Shown: positions 39,700 through 52,680 of the stretch, in pieces | Position numbering within the stretch: the stretch's first letter is position 1 | How the letters are laid out: every line of letters begins with the position of its first letter | Assembly: GCA_021292165.1 (NCBI GenBank) | Contig: CM037876.1 | Span: 119,355,379 to 119,419,378, forward strand | Length of the DNA: 64,000 nucleotides | Source of the DNA: Shinisaurus crocodilurus | Lineage: Eukaryota > Chordata > Lepidosauria > Squamata > Shinisauridae | Direction of reading: 5' to 3' | Position numbers and translations under genes: made by a program | Notes under the pieces: model-generated | Seen by the model: the letters and a program-made list of their open reading frames with translations, nothing else | The model's database searches: none | What the model was told of the DNA's origin: nothing

Positions 39700-41104
39700 G
39701 AAAGTAGATGCAGCAAATTAACAGCTTCATCAGAGAAAGGGGAATACAAAGGACTGCATTTCCTAGTTGGTCATGATCACATGGAAGCCCACTGTGGGCA
39801 CAGGTTCTCCTGGCCTTTACATGCAATGGGGTCACCGCAACATATAGTGGTCCTCAGTCCCACTCAGGCCAGACTAATATAGGTGATGCTGGGAAGACCA
39901 AACAGCTGTCTAGGATGTTATAAGGGAAACTGGAGCCCCACCAAAAAAAGGTGCTAATAGAGTTCAAAAATAGAATTTGGAGTGGGGAGCCCTGGAGTTT
40001 CTCCCTGGATCTTTACTACTCTGAGGAAAATAACAAACACACAGAGAGGCAAGTGTTACAGAGGAGCTTGCTCTCTGACAAGTGTGCAATGGGTTTAACT
40101 GACACTACCCTCACACCTTGGCTAAAGAATCCATTTTGTTCCAGAAAGCATAGCCTGAGAGCTGCCGGGAACTTCTTAAGTCTCTGGAACCACAGCAGAA
40201 GAACAGGAGCCATAAAATATACTTGCTTCCTCCTTGATTATATTAAAGAAGGTTGTTCCCTGCATCCAGGGGAAACATGCAAATGCCTCCTTGATTGTCA
40301 TGCCACCATTCAGCTGACAGACCCATGAGGCACCTTTGAATTGGCCAATCAAACACCCAGGCAGGGGAAATGGTCCAAATCCACTTCCCAGACAGGTCAG
40401 CCAAATCAAGCACTACTTGAGCACCCGCTGTGATGACACCTTTTCGTTTCAAATATTGCGCTACGCTACACCACATATAGTCAGCCAGAGGAAAAATTAA
40501 TCAAGAGGCAAGGAACTTCTCTGAGCCTTCTGTTTCATTGCTATAACCAAATCCTTGTTCCCAGTGTTTTAGCCCATCCTGGGTCCAGCCTCTGAGTTAT
40601 CCAGCTCTGTTCCCTTTGTTCCGAACTATGTAACTGCCTTAGAATTTGGGCAGTCGATGTTCCTTCTTTCTGCCTGGGGAGTCCTCACATCAGTGTGCCT
40701 CAGCTCTGAGAATAACCCAGGGTCCAACTGACTTTTAATATTGTTCATTGTGGGCTCTTTAAAATTCCTAGCTCGATTCCCCTGCTCTACTCTGGAGTCT
40801 ATCCCACATTTCCAAGGCCAGAGTCCCCCTGCTTTTCCTGCCTTATTTGTCCCAGATAGATCTGTGTGCCTCATATACCCACGGAGAGAAAGTTTGGACC
40901 ACACTCAGTCCAAACCCGGGTTCCACACATCACACAGCACAACTTGCCAGCTCTGCCTAGCCATTCCCATGCCTGGCAGGGGACGGCACCCTTTGCGTGA
41001 CTTGTTGGTTCTGAGCCCAAAGGTGGAATTGGACCCACAGGGAGCATAGAACACTGTGAAGTGGCTACCAAAAAGTCTCAAGCTGAACGCACAATTTTTG
41101 AATC
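39700..41104. other. Unassigned intergenic sequence
   Basis: Moderate-length frames occur on both strands without recognised domains. No LTR or terminal repeats found. Confidence 0.45.
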
Positions 41105-41106
41105 TA

Positions 41107-41366
41107 CAGTAATACCTTGGATTGCAAGCATAATTTGTTCCGGAACCATGCTTGTAATCCAAAACACTCTTATATCAAAGTGAGTCTCTGGCGGGCGTGA
41201 ACGGGGCCGATTTCGGCCTGCTACGCCTGCTCGAGGCGACCGGTTACATCCCTACGACTTGTCTTGCAAGGCCTTGCTCGTTTATCAAGTCAAAATTTAA
41301 CATTTTTTTTTGCTTGTCTTGCAATATGCTCTCAGACCAAGTTACTTGCAATCCAAGGTATTACTG
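41107..41366. mobile_element. Tigger/pogo-like MITE, TA TSD
   Basis: The terminal inverted repeats CAGTAATACCTTGGATTGCA and TGCAATCCAAGGTATTACTG are perfect over 20 bp, flanked by TA (41105-41106, 41367-41368). The CAGT start and TA target indicate the Tc1/mariner group, pogo/Tigger type. 260 bp, non-coding. Confidence 0.85.
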
Positions 41367-41870
41367 TAATTGGAAACTCTAAGAAGCCCCATTGGCAAGG
41401 ATTGCCATCTAAATATCTGTTTTTAACTAAAATCGTTATGGTTCCAGGGTCCCTAATAATGGCTTAGCCTCCATTCAGCCTTCCCATCATTGCTGTAAGT
41501 ATTACACTGTCGAAGCCGTTATTTGACTGTTTCTCAATAATTTGGTACTTAATAGTGCCAGAAGGACTTTGAGGCTAATGCTCCACTTCTGCCTGCCTCT
41601 CTGTCCGTCTGCTCACTCCATCAGGGATCTTTCCAGTGGAGGCTCGTTGTACAGGGCAAAGGAGGCAGAGCCCCACCTAACCTGCTCTATCTAACCTGCT
41701 TCTTATTGCTTGTCTCCCAGACCTTGTTTCCCTTCATAGGGTGCAATGTAAAGTGGCTGACAGCAGCAGTGCAACTCTGTTGGTTCTTCTTTACTTCCTG
41801 CTTTGACTAGGGGGAACACTGGGCATGTGCAATAAGTCACACATGCTCAGAACATTCCCCAAGGAACTAC

Positions 41871-42553
41871 CAGGGCCGGATTAACATAGGGGCGATTGGA
41901 GCGGCCAGCTCCAGGCCCATAACAGACAATAGGCCCACAATATAGGGACACGCGGCACGATTTGAGTTAGCTCTGATCGTTATCATTCAGCATAATTAAT
42001 GATTTTTTCAAGATTAGAAAGGTGTTCTAAGCACATCTGCATTACAGGCTTGAGGCAAGACCTAGCAAGAACTGTTGTTCTCAAATTAGCATTTCGGTAG
42101 GTTTTTGCATTTCAATCACTGTTACTACATTTCTTTGAAGCACATGGGGGCTTGCTAGGGTCTGTAATATTCAGATTTAGAAGGGACCTCTCTCTCCAGC
42201 CTCGAGCAAAAGATCTTTCTGATTCGCAGCTCAATTGTTCAAATGCTAGTTTAACAAAAAAACAAAAACGAAAACGAAACAAAGCAACAAGAACAACACA
42301 ATTATTCTTGGTCAAGCAAAGCTTCCTGGCTTTTTGTTGTGGCTGCTTTTTCTTTTTTAATAAATAAATTTGGGGGAAATTGGGGAGACCCTTACTGATG
42401 AGCTGCAGGAGTTTTTGAGTTTTGGCACTTTAATGGTAATTAAAATATTTAATTTGTTTTAATATAAAATTGCGTCTTCATTTTATTTATTTCCATAAAA
42501 AGGCCCACCAAAATCCTCAGCACCAGGCCCATAATGCTCTTAATCCGGCCCTG
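41871..42553. mobile_element. Non-autonomous hAT element, perfect TSD GGAACTAC
   Basis: The ends CAGGGCCGGATTAAC and its complement TTAATCCGGCCCTG are perfect. GGAACTAC flanks both sides (41863-41870, 42554-42561). The 683 bp interior is AT-rich without transposase. The GGGCCGG terminus resembles, but is distinct from, the GC-rich hAT elements at 22902 and 60289. Confidence 0.9.
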
Positions 42554-42561
42554 GGAACTAC

Positions 42562-43487
42562 TACTGTTGCTGTTTTTCAATGCAAATGCCTGTAGCAGAG
42601 GAGAAGGCATTTCAGGGAGGGGCCAGGGCTGCCTGTTCCTTTACCAGCCAAAAGCTTGGATGACTCAAGAGTGCCCTCTAGCTGTGATCCGGAGAGCAAA
42701 AACTGATTGGTCGTTTTCCCTCCCTCGCTCCCTTCATCTATCTCATGGCTATAGGGGCAAAGGGGAGTCAGCCCTCAGCCAATCAGACATCTGCAAAATC
42801 ACCCCATCTCAGTTACAACATGGCAACATGACTGGAGCCTGTGCGATGCAAGGCGGTGGGGGCAGGGAGCTCACAGACACTCGCAGAGAGCAGCAGCAGC
42901 AGCGTCTCTCTGTTCCACTGTGTATATAATGTGTCTGGACAGGCTAATTGTTGGAGAAGGAGAAGAAGAGAAGGGTGAGAAACCGAGAAAGACACACTTG
43001 TTGAATGATATGTGTTTGGAGTGGTTATTTATGTAGCTTCTCAAATCCATGAAGCGTATGTAGCTTAACCCAATCCCCATGGGCATTGAGGGGAAGGGGG
43101 GAGTCCTGTGACTGCTGCTTCTGTTGGAGCTCTTTCCGTGGCCCCAAGTGTGGAAGTGAAAAGTGAAAAAATGCTCTCGAAAATGCTGTCTCAATGCTAT
43201 TGTGCTGTTGTTGCCACATGCTTTTGCTGGGTTGAACATCCTGTTCTGAAGTAACAGGCTCTTTTCTTCTCGAGCTTAGCAGAGAGAGGAGAGCAAGTAA
43301 CTAGCAATGAGATCACAATCATACTCTTTTCTAAAATACCGTTTGTGTGAGACTGTGTGTGCTGTGCTTGCTGGGCAGTGGCCAGACACGGACACCACCT
43401 CAGCTCACCTCAGAATCAAGCATCCCCCCAAATGGTATTTATACGTCATTTACTTTCATTCTTTTTCTTTAGCTGCTGCTGCTATTT
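42562..43487. other. Unassigned sequence
   Basis: A CAG run (42891-42902) and a TATATAAT at 42920-42927 are present. I found no open exon-like frame with a domain or good splice context, so a promoter is not claimed. Confidence 0.4.
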
Positions 43488-43555
43488 TTACAGTGCAATC
43501 CTATACATGTCTACTCACAAGTAAGCTCCACTGAGTTCAATGGGACTTACTCCCA
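43488..43555. repeat. Palindromic MITE-like repeat, left part
   Basis: CAGTGCAATCCTATACATGT, CTCACAAGTAAGCTCC and CAATGGGACTTACTCCC match the repeat at 18206-18300. Confidence 0.5.
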
Positions 43556-45790
43556 TCACTCTGGACTGGTTGGAAGTTAAAATCAGTCAGTTTCAGGCTT
43601 GTAATACTCGTGCATTTTTTCCCTGCATTTAAAAATACTGGGCAACGTAAATTAATGTTTTTAAGTGGTATGTTTGATGTGGTATGTAATTGGATGAACT
43701 GTGTTCTGTGGTGAGTATGCTCTGTTGATCTTTTCCTGCTGTTGTGTAAAGACAGAATTTGGGGGAGGGGGGCTGGCTGGCTGTGATATTTACCTACGTT
43801 TCAACTGTATCATGAGGTGATCTTTTATCAAAAGAGCTCTTTTGATCTTTTCTTGCTGGTGTGTAAAGCAGTCTGTGAAGACAGAAGGTGGGGTGGGGTG
43901 GGGTGGCTAGATGTTATATTTATGGGTCATGTTTCCATTATATGAAATGAAATAAATGAAATTAAATTAAATAAATGAAATTATATGTAAAAAGTTTACT
44001 ATTTTTAATTTAGGCTGCAATCCCATGTACTCTTACCAGGAGATAATTCCACTGTAATTATCAATCCTTCCTCTCCCTCCACCCCCATTTCTTTCTTTCT
44101 TTCTTTCTTTCTTTGGGAGTGCAGGTGGGAAGGATAGGCTATTACAAATTCATGCTGCAAGCATATACTCACTTGCCTGGGAATATACTTCCAAGCAGAT
44201 ATGTGTAGAATTTGCCAAAGATGCCTTAAACCATAGAAGGCTAAGAAGACCAAATGAGATCACCCACCAGATGAGGGGCGGGGGAATGGGGCATGATTAA
44301 GCTAAAGTAACACACTTTTAATTTCATCATTCTCAATGGAATACTTAAATACATGCTGAAATGGGCATGCTGAGGCCCATCAAGGTTGCTGCTGGGTGCC
44401 TTTCATCCTTTTTTTTCTTTTTAAAATTTAGTCTGAGAGCAGCCAGCTGGGCATGTAGACAGTTACAGATGTTCATCTTCTTTAATTTTTAAAATATTTA
44501 TTTAAAACTGTATTAATTTACTTTTATCCCACTCCTCAGCCAGAAAGACTCCTGGAACAGCTTACAAATAATCAGTAAAAGAAGGCAGTCTGTGCCCGCA
44601 GGCTTATAATCTAAAAAGACATGAGACACAAGGAAAAAGTTACAGGGAGGGATGAGGAAAAAGTTACGGGTGCAATCCTGGGGTTTGCAAGAGAGAACTC
44701 TGTGTCACAAACTAGGTATGGTTGGCTCCACCCCCGTGACCCCCCTTGGCTCTGTCTCTGCAGACCTACTGTCCTTCCCACCAGTAAGATTGTTCACGAT
44801 CCACCACTGGATCTTTCCCCATATCACTGCCCGTGACACATTCCAAGGAACTGACTCAGAGAGTCAGTCATCCAGCCCAGCCCAGGCCAGTGACAAGTAA
44901 GCGTTGTTCTTGCTGGGGCACCAGTTCAAGAGAATGGGAACAGCCAAGGGGTCAAGGGGAGCAGCTTGGAGAAGGCTGCTGCCTCTCCCTCCAGCCCCAG
45001 CATCCACTGTGTGGGGCAGCTGTCTCACTCTGCCTAATGGTGGGGCTGGCCTTGCCCTGCTATTTGCCTACTAGCAACTGGTATTCAGCGCTATAGCAGC
45101 ACCTTGCATTGTGCCCAGAAGGTAGTGCAGAGGAGAGTGTGCAAACACTGGGGAGCTGGAATAAGGAGCTCTCAGTGACAATTAAGAGGAGCCTGGCTGC
45201 CACATCAGGCAGCTGCTGCGGCCGAAGGACATGATGTAGGATTTGGCTCCAGGTCATTCTGCCACAGTGAGAAGTGGCTCTTTTCTGCAGCTTTTCAGTC
45301 TTTTCTGAAACATCTCTAGACAGTGCTCAGAGGCCTCAAGTTACCAGTGGAAACTGGAGGACCAGTCCCTCAAAGGGTGCATCTGAATATTCAGAAAGCC
45401 AATTGTAATTTTGCAAGGAAGAAGGTTGTCTTTGACTGTCTCTTTTTTATTTCTAATTCTCTGCGCTGGGATCAAAAAACAATGTCCTACTTTTCATTAG
45501 GCAAAGGAATTTATCATTTGTGGGCAAGGTCTTTGCTCCCAGGGCTATAGTTAAGTTATCAAGATGAGCAAGTCAGTTTGCATATAGGAAAAGAGGAAGA
45601 GATGTGGTGAGGAAGAGCAAGCAAAGCCAAACAGCTTCTTGAAGATCAGGAAAAAATGATCTGACTGGAAGGAATCACTCCTTGTGCCTGTAAATGACTG
45701 TGTGTTCTTTTTATTGGGACAGCAGGGGGTAAAACCTGCCAATTTGGAGTAAGGGCGCCATTCCATTAGTAAAGAAAATAAAAATAAAGG
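43556..45790. other. Unassigned sequence with (TTTC)n
   Basis: (CTTT)n at 44090-44115. GGCAGTCTGTGCCCGCAGGC..TATAATCTAAAAAGAC at 44583-44620 looks like an old interspersed repeat that I cannot name. A local duplication (CTCTTTTGATCTTTTC / CTGTTGATCTTTTCCTGC, with GTGTAAAG) spans about 43720-43900. Confidence 0.45.
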
Positions 45791-45795
45791 ATATT

Positions 45796-46816
45796 TGTGG
45801 AGAAACGAGCCTTTGGGGGTACACACACACACCTCAGGTGTGAACCGGCTGGGGTGGGGTGTGCATAGTTAGCGTGTAGAGAAAAGAGTTTTTAGGGTTC
45901 CTGCATGCATGTATGCAGGAACAAACACACACACACACACATGCCTCCTCATGAGTAAACCAGGTGGGGGCTGGGAAGAAGCAAAGGGTGCATGGAACAT
46001 GAGATGGGGCCTGGCGTCTAGAGGTCTGGAGGAGCCAGGCTGAGGGCATTCATATGCATAGTTCAAGCCATGACTCAGGAGTTCCCTTCCCTCTGCCTGG
46101 CCAGGTGAAGTTCAAATTGATTGGCTGAAGCAAGAAGGTTACAGAAAAGGGGAGGGGGAAGAGCTATTTCCCCACGTGTAGCCTTTGTTCTTGTTCAGTC
46201 CTTTTGGTAGCGTGCCCGGCATGGCAACGCGCCAGCGAGGGGCCCGAGCCTTTAGGCCCCCCCCCTCAGGAACCGACCCCAGGCAGCCCCTGGTAAAATT
46301 AGCTGGTTGGAGGGCTCTAGAAAGGCAGGACTGTGCTGGATCTAACCCTTGAAGCAAACACCCTCAAGTAACAGGTGTATGCCTGAGAGATCTTAAAGAA
46401 TCAGGTTTTCTTATTTTGCAGCTTTACTGTGTACCAAAGTGTCTCTCTATATTGTGTGCTTCTCTTATTTGCCTAATCTTGTTGTAAGATGCTACCAGAA
46501 ATAAACCTTGTCTTGGTTTTACCCCAAATGGGTTTTGTAGTGCTCTGTGAGTTCAGTATCTAAATCCAGGTTACAGAAATATGAAGGCGAGTCCCTAAAC
46601 AGAGATCCAAGTAGGATTGCAGACAGCTGAGGCTGGCAGTCTGGTATCTTGAGATCTCAGAGGGTCTTGGTTCCTTTGCCAGTAGGCAAGGGTGGAGTGG
46701 TGGTGGGTCAGCCAGCCCCCCCCTTCCAGGCCATATGGTGGCAAGTGCTGGGTTTCCTTTGGAGTAGGAAAGGGTGGGAGTCTGGCGGGTCAGCCAGCCC
46801 CCCCTCTTCCTCCACA
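45796..46816 (+). mobile_element. Solo LTR, family A, 5 bp TSD ATATT
   Basis: 1021 bp from TGTGGAGAAACG to CTTCCTCCACA, flanked by ATATT (45791-45795, 46817-46821). This copy is in sense orientation: AATAAA at 46500-46505, U5 with the duplicated GGCGGGTCAGCCAGCCCCCC-type block (46705-46805). Same family as 2379-3505 and 55578-56647. Confidence 0.9.
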
Positions 46817-46821
46817 ATATT

Positions 46822-47340
46822 TGTTAACCAAGCAGCTCTGATACTACGTTGTGACATTTTTTTTAAAGCACCGCAGGATGTCTGCTGACGAAAATGAATC
46901 AGAAAAAGGAGGAGGTAATTACTGGCTTTATAATGTTGTATGATTTCAAAGAGCTCTAGCAGGGCTGGGATTGCCAAGGAAACCCAGTCCTGGCTGTGCA
47001 AGGCTCCTGCTAAACTAAAGAGAGAGTAGCTGCACATTGATTTCATTGGAACAGAGCCAGTAAAATATCGAGCATGCGCTAATTTGCACTATATCACATC
47101 TATCCTAAAAAAAACGAATGCCAAAAAAACACCTAGACACCCTTGGAATAGTAACTCTTACTATCCCAGGGGTGCTTATTTACAGGTCTCTTAACTAAAA
47201 AAATTACAGAAGCCCAACTCCATCTTCTGGGAGGCCTGATGTAAATAAGAACCAGGCTCCCAAGAAGGCCACGGGAATGTCTGATATTCAACATACACTT
47301 TTGCATAAACAACTAACATCCCTGCCATTTCAGAAATATA
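46822..47340. other. Unassigned intergenic sequence
   Basis: No gene or element recognised. Confidence 0.45.
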
Positions 47341-48480
47341 CTGAAAGTTAACACAAAATGGATCCATCCACTGCAGTAGGTTCTGACTCTTGTCCTAGTC
47401 ACATTCTCTTTTTCTTAGGAAAGGTACTTGAGAGGTCCGTGGCGAAGCAACTGCAGGCACTCTTGGAGGATACTGATTATCTAGACCCATTCCAGTCTGA
47501 GTTTCAACCTGGTCATGAGACTGACCAGGTTGAAACTCAGACTGGAATGAGTCCAGATAATCAGATGGATGACCTGATGGATGACCTTTATAGGAAGAGG
47601 GGGAGTGCAACCCTGTTAATTCTGCTTGATCTCTCAGTGGCTTTCAATACCATTGACCAAGGTTTCCTCCTGGAACGACTCCATGGGTTGGGCATTGGAG
47701 CTACTGTGTTACAGTGGTTCTGGTCCTACCTGCAGGGTTGATTTCAGAGAGTAACATTGGGTGACTATGCCTTGGACCCTTGGCAATTGCACTATAGGGT
47801 TCCACAGTGTACCATCTTATCCCCAATGTTGTTTAACATCTATATGAAGCCACTGGGAGCAGTCATTAGGGGATTTGGAGCCAAGTGCCATCAGAACGCT
47901 GATGACACATAGCTCTGTCTCCCTGTGACAAATGAATCAGGAGAGGCTGTGCAAGTCCTGAATCAGTGCCTGAACTCAGTGATGAGTTGGATGAGGGCCA
48001 ATAAACTGAGGATGAATCCTGGCAAGATGGAAGCCCTGTGGGTGAGTGGTTCCCGAGTCCAGGATGGGGTTGCACTCCCTTTGAAAGATCAGGTTCATAG
48101 TCTGGAGGCACTCCTAGATCCATCATTTCACTGGAGTCCCATGTGACTTTGGTAGCTCAAAGTGCCTTTTATCGTCTTCAATTGGTTTGCCAGCTCTACA
48201 GTCTCTCCTGGACAGGGATAGCTTAGCGCTAGTATCCTCAAGACTGGATTACTGCAATGCGCTCTATGTGGGATCCGGAAGCTGGTCCGGAAGCTGGAGC
48301 TAGTGCAGAATGCAGCACTTCAGCTGTTGACTGAAGCGGCCCCTTTTCAGCATGCAACTCCTTTGCTGAGGGAACTGCACTGGCTGCCTATTTGCTACTG
48401 GGCCAGGTTTAAGGTTCTGGTACTTGTGTACAATGTCCGAGACAACTCGGGACCAAGGCTGGATCCTCACCTAAGGTTTA
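47341..48480 (+). mobile_element. L2-like LINE, reverse transcriptase to C-terminus, degenerate
   Basis: LGKVLERSVAKQLQALLE, LLILLDLSVAFNTIDQG (RT motif A), VLQWFWSYLQG, LSPMLFNIYMKPLGAVI, a decayed YADD (HQNADDT near 47890), VLNQCLNSVMSWMRANKLRM, and after a gap LVQNAALQLL, LRELHWLPICYWARFKVLVL. Several stops (e.g. 47740, 47911). An inverted duplication (47475-47562) lies inside the RT. The end near 48480 lacks the usual 3' tail, so this copy is truncated. Confidence 0.85.
47475..47562. repeat. Inverted duplication inside L2-like RT
   Basis: Left arm 47475-47515 and right arm 47522-47562 (41 nt each) are reverse complements with two mismatches and a 6 nt spacer. The related L2 element at 59313 lacks it, so it arose within this copy. 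Confidence 0.9.
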
Positions 48481-49800
48481 TTGCAGTACTGTATCACTGT
48501 CATGACTTACGGGGCACACAACGCACGCAGCTTTCAGTGCCGGTCATGCTAGTCCTGCGTAATTGTTCCTTGTTTCTTCTGGAATTTCCTGGACTAGGTT
48601 TATCACAGTTTTTTTCCGTTATTGCGGTTCGCTACCATAGTACACGACTAGTGTGTGCTAAAGTTGTGCTGTCATTGCCCACCCGAAGTGTGGCCACAAA
48701 AGTGTTGTCACTGGAGTTAGCCAGTAGTTTTTGAGGGGTGGGGAAAATGCAGCATGATTTGTGTCTCCGAAACTGGTGGGGAGGAAAGGTGTCCACCATT
48801 TGTTGTTGTGCAGCAGTTCGACTTCTTCCCTGGAAGCTTCTTAATTTTTTTGTTTGTTTGTAACCATTCCTGCACACCTCCACACCTCCGAGCAGGCTGC
48901 TTTGGGAAATCGTGTTTGGGTGCTTTTTTAAAAACACACACACAATTTCACTCCTGTGCACATGTGCACTTCCACATAAATGGTGGACCGGGGGAGGGGG
49001 AAACCCTTTTGTGAAATGGCTGTTTCCCCTGCATGTGAAAGGCAGTACCCCTAGTATAACCACCATGGAGTTTGAGGGGGGACAGGAGTAGGAGGATTTC
49101 CCCCCTTGTTTTAACAGCCGCGTTTACCCCCTTGGCAAAAGAACGGGGAGCTGTAAATTAGCCAAGCAGCATGTCTGCTCAGAAGTAAATCACATTCTCT
49201 CCAATGCCCAGACTCCCAAGTGTATCACACTGATTCAACAGGAGCCTTGTGCTCAGGAAACTCAGAGAGGGGGGAACACTGCTTTGGGAAATTGCATTTG
49301 GGTGGAGGGGAGGGGCACAGAGTGCTGATCCTGCTGGATTCACCCTGACAACAGTAAATAGAGCGCCACATGTGCACACAACTGCAAAACAGACCAATAA
49401 GTAATTTATAATAATACCTTTTATATTGTGAGTCAAAAATTAGACTTCAAGGTTCACACTAATGATAATATAAACATGTACAAAGATTACAGGGTGGTTA
49501 TAAACTGAGTACACAGATACAAATAATATGCTGGATAACAAAAACACACTAAATGTAATGTTGTAACAGACCAATCTAATGTTGTGGAAAATAATGAGAT
49601 AGCTGTTGCTGGCTATTACAGTCATTTCAGGGATCCGGTTGTATCTCCTGTTTCGTCATTAATTTATGACTTCATCAGATTAGCTCACCATTTGAGTCAC
49701 CATTTGCAAGAAATTTACGTAGGAGTGAAGGATAACGTTACATCCACATTCCTTCTTGTCAGTTAAACGAAACCCATCAAGGGAAATTCTTTCTCATTAG
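48481..49800. other. Unassigned intergenic sequence
   Basis: A repeated phrase (GCTTTGGGAAATCG / GCTTTGGGAAATTG..TTTGGGTG) occurs at 48898 and 49282 with CAG/TCC context, suggesting a local duplication. No gene seen. Confidence 0.45.
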
Positions 49801-49801
49801 G

Positions 49802-49868
49802 AATACCTTCACTTCCAGATAACGAGACCAATCCTCCAGGCCTCTCCTTATCTGGAAGTGAAGGTATT
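49802..49868. mobile_element. Short inverted-repeat unit, possible Tigger-like MITE
   Basis: AATACCTTCACTTCCAGATA + A and its exact complement (21 nt arms, 25 nt loop). The AATACCTTC arm resembles the Tigger-like end at 41107. CAGT ends and TA duplications are not preserved. Confidence 0.4.
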
Positions 49869-49914
49869 TTTTTTTATTCACCCTGACCCCATGGAAGTGT
49901 GGCGGCTGCGGCAG

Positions 49915-50310
49915 CATCCACCTTCTTCTTTTTAGTGAGGGGCCAGACGAGCTTTTTTCTTTCTTTCTTTAAAGATTGTGCCTGCGGTTGTTCTCACCTG
50001 CGCAGAGAGGATTGGAGTCCACCAGGAGAAGAACCTTCAGTGTGGTGGCTCCATTTCTGTGGAACTCCCTCTGGAGGCCAGGCAGATTCTGACACTGTGT
50101 TGCTTTTGGCACCTGCTGAAGACCTCCTTGTTCCAGGAAGCCCTCTCTGCTGTCCAATCACCATTTTTAATGATGCCTTGTTTTCAATGCATTGTTTCTG
50201 TTTCTTATATCTGGTTTTATCTTTTTATTGTTCCCCGTTCCGGAATCTACTTAGATATGGAGCAGTAGTATACAAATACTGTAAATAAAATAAAATAAAT
50301 AAATAATTTA
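49915..50310 (+). mobile_element. L2-like LINE 3' end
   Basis: Degenerate C-terminal coding (SVVAPFLWNSLWRPGRF-type in one frame), then an AT-rich 3' UTR with AAATAAAATAAAATAAATAA at 50283-50304. Confidence 0.55.
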
Positions 50311-52320
50311 AATGTAATGATAATAGGGGCAGCCATCTTTGATGTCCCTATTCATCAGCAGCCCCAGATGATGTCCCTGTGACAGCATTGAGGCAGAAAC
50401 AGAGAGGCACTGGAGCTGCAAAACTGGAGGAAGAGAGAACGTTCTGGAGTAGAGAGATAGTGCTGGGTGTTCTCTGCATAAAGGTGTTACTGAAAGACTC
50501 ATATCTGAGAGCATGGGGTGAGAAAGCAGAGATGGGTGTGTGTGACTATGAATGATTTCGCAATGGTGCCATCTTACCAGTTACTAGTAAGCCTGTTTAA
50601 GTGTAGCTCATGAAAGAAGCACTGTTAAATTTATTCTAACATGTTATTGGCTTCCAATACAGTGATTAATACAAAGGAGATCCTTGAGGATTTTAATAAT
50701 TTTAGTTAATTCATTTTTCAACATAAACCTCTTCTATGCATCTTGTTTTGTTAGTTTGTTTCATTCATAACAGCAATAAATAATGGAACATACATGTCAC
50801 AGATCCTAGATTCAGAGAATAGTAATTGCAGCTTGCTAAGTGATGTCAAGCAGCCTGCTTTGGGAAGTGGATTCCAGAGCCATGGCCACTGAGCTGTCTC
50901 CAACCCTCTTTCAGGTTTTGTTGTGGAGGAGAGAACATAGATTTCAGTGAGGATGGCAAGGTTCACAACAAGGTTGAGAGGCCGGCCTGCTCTTGGTTCT
51001 GTTCAAGATTAAATTGCCATCAATACGGGCTGATGAAAGCATGTTGTCAGGCAAACATGATACACACATAGTGCCAGGAATGGTTTGCCTGTTGGTTCAC
51101 ATGTCATGGCAAGCCGTGTTGCCAGTTACATGCCAGCCCAAAGTCCTGTGGTTCACCTGTGTGCCTGCTAACTGCAACCTTGCTTTAGCTTCCAGCAAAC
51201 ACAGAGCAAATTCCACCACAGTCCAACTTTTAGTTCTCCTGCTCTGTTGCAGCAATCAGGAAACAGAAGCTTTCCTATTCTAATTGTTTTATTACTTTCA
51301 TAAAACAATTATACACTACAACATACAGTTCTGAGAACATCACATAACATACATCCAAATTAGAAGAAGAAAGAAGAAGCCAAGCAACAGCGAAGAAGCA
51401 AGCACAGCAAACATACACACCCAGCTGTGCTTGAGAGCCAATGGGAATTAAGACAGGCATATGACAGCATAGCAACTGTCATATTATAACACCCACTTTC
51501 TCCAACTAGATGGCCAAGGACATCTAGATATGGGAATGAGGAACACCTGTTCCAAAGACCTTCAGCATTGCAATGCTGAATTGCTGGCTGCTAAGTTTTA
51601 CTGAAAGAAAAAACCTTTAAGCAAGCTCATGCTTGATTCATAATCCAACAAGCCGCTATGGGTTATTTCATCTACGGGGCTCCGAGATGCGTGCCTGCAG
51701 CCATTTTGAATATGCAAGCCGTGGTGGCGGCACACCACGGCTTATTGTGTCATTGTGGGTTATTTGAGGGTTAAACAACCTTTGGATAACTCTAGAACAA
51801 CCCTAGCTGATACTGCAAAGCTTGATAAATCAACTTTTCCCAGTAAGCATTCCTTTATCTTAATATCAGATGCAAGCTCTTTTATAACAATAAATTGAAG
51901 TTTAGCAGCTGATTGTATACAGTGTTGTGAGACCCTCAAATTGAACATGCCCCATACCAAACCAAACATTTTCCTTGTGCTGTCCATTGTGACAAAAATA
52001 TATGTACACAGGCAGCAACACATAATGCTAGAGACCTCTCCCCATAATTCCCAAAGTTTTTTTCTAGTTTTGAAAGCCCATGATGGTAAAATTCATCTCC
52101 TTCAAACCATGCAGATAAAATATGCAACAAGCAAAACAGAATGCTGCATCTCAATCAGAAAAATGCTGCAGCCAGCCAAATCATTTACCACACAGCTTGA
52201 AAAGATGTCATGTATGTTTCTTGGCTGCCATAAAGTTCTTTGCTGCCAAATGGATATATTTCTTCAGTCTTATTTTGCCTCATATCTTACACATTCTTCA
52301 ATTTCAACTGTACTATGAGA
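50311..52320. other. Unassigned intergenic sequence
   Basis: No gene, LTR or transposon recognised; frames are short. Confidence 0.5.
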
Positions 52321-52680
52321 GCAGAAAATACTTGTCCATGTTGCTCTTCTCCATTTGGCGGAAACCTGAGAGAGGCCTTCTTGGTGGCTGCTCCCAGGTT
52401 CTGGAGCCACCTGCCAAGGGAGGCCAGGCTAGCTCCATTCTGGTTGTCCTCCCATCACCAGGCAAGATGCTTTATTTAAACAGACTTTGGGCTTTTAAGC
52501 TGACACTGAAGTAGGTTTTAACTAGCGGGTGCTATTTTTTATTGATGTGTTTTTAATTGATATAGGTTTATGATTTAATTATAACCATGTACTTTAGCTT
52601 ATATTTTATCGTTATTAGTGGCCTTGAGCACTAATTGTAGTGGAAAGAAGGTGGGATATAAATTTAAGGAATAAACAAAC
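52321..52680 (+). mobile_element. L2-like LINE 3' end
   Basis: REAFLVAAPRFWSHLPREAR in the plus frame is the typical C-terminal block of L2/CR1-group LINEs. It is followed by an AT-rich 3' UTR ending GGTGGGATATAAATTTAAGG..AATAAACAAAC. Confidence 0.65.

Noticed and set aside
42840..42960. Possible host promoter or first exon (CAG run, TATATAAT)
   Set aside because: No open frame with a domain, no CpG island and no supporting splice pattern. A TATA-like string alone is not enough.
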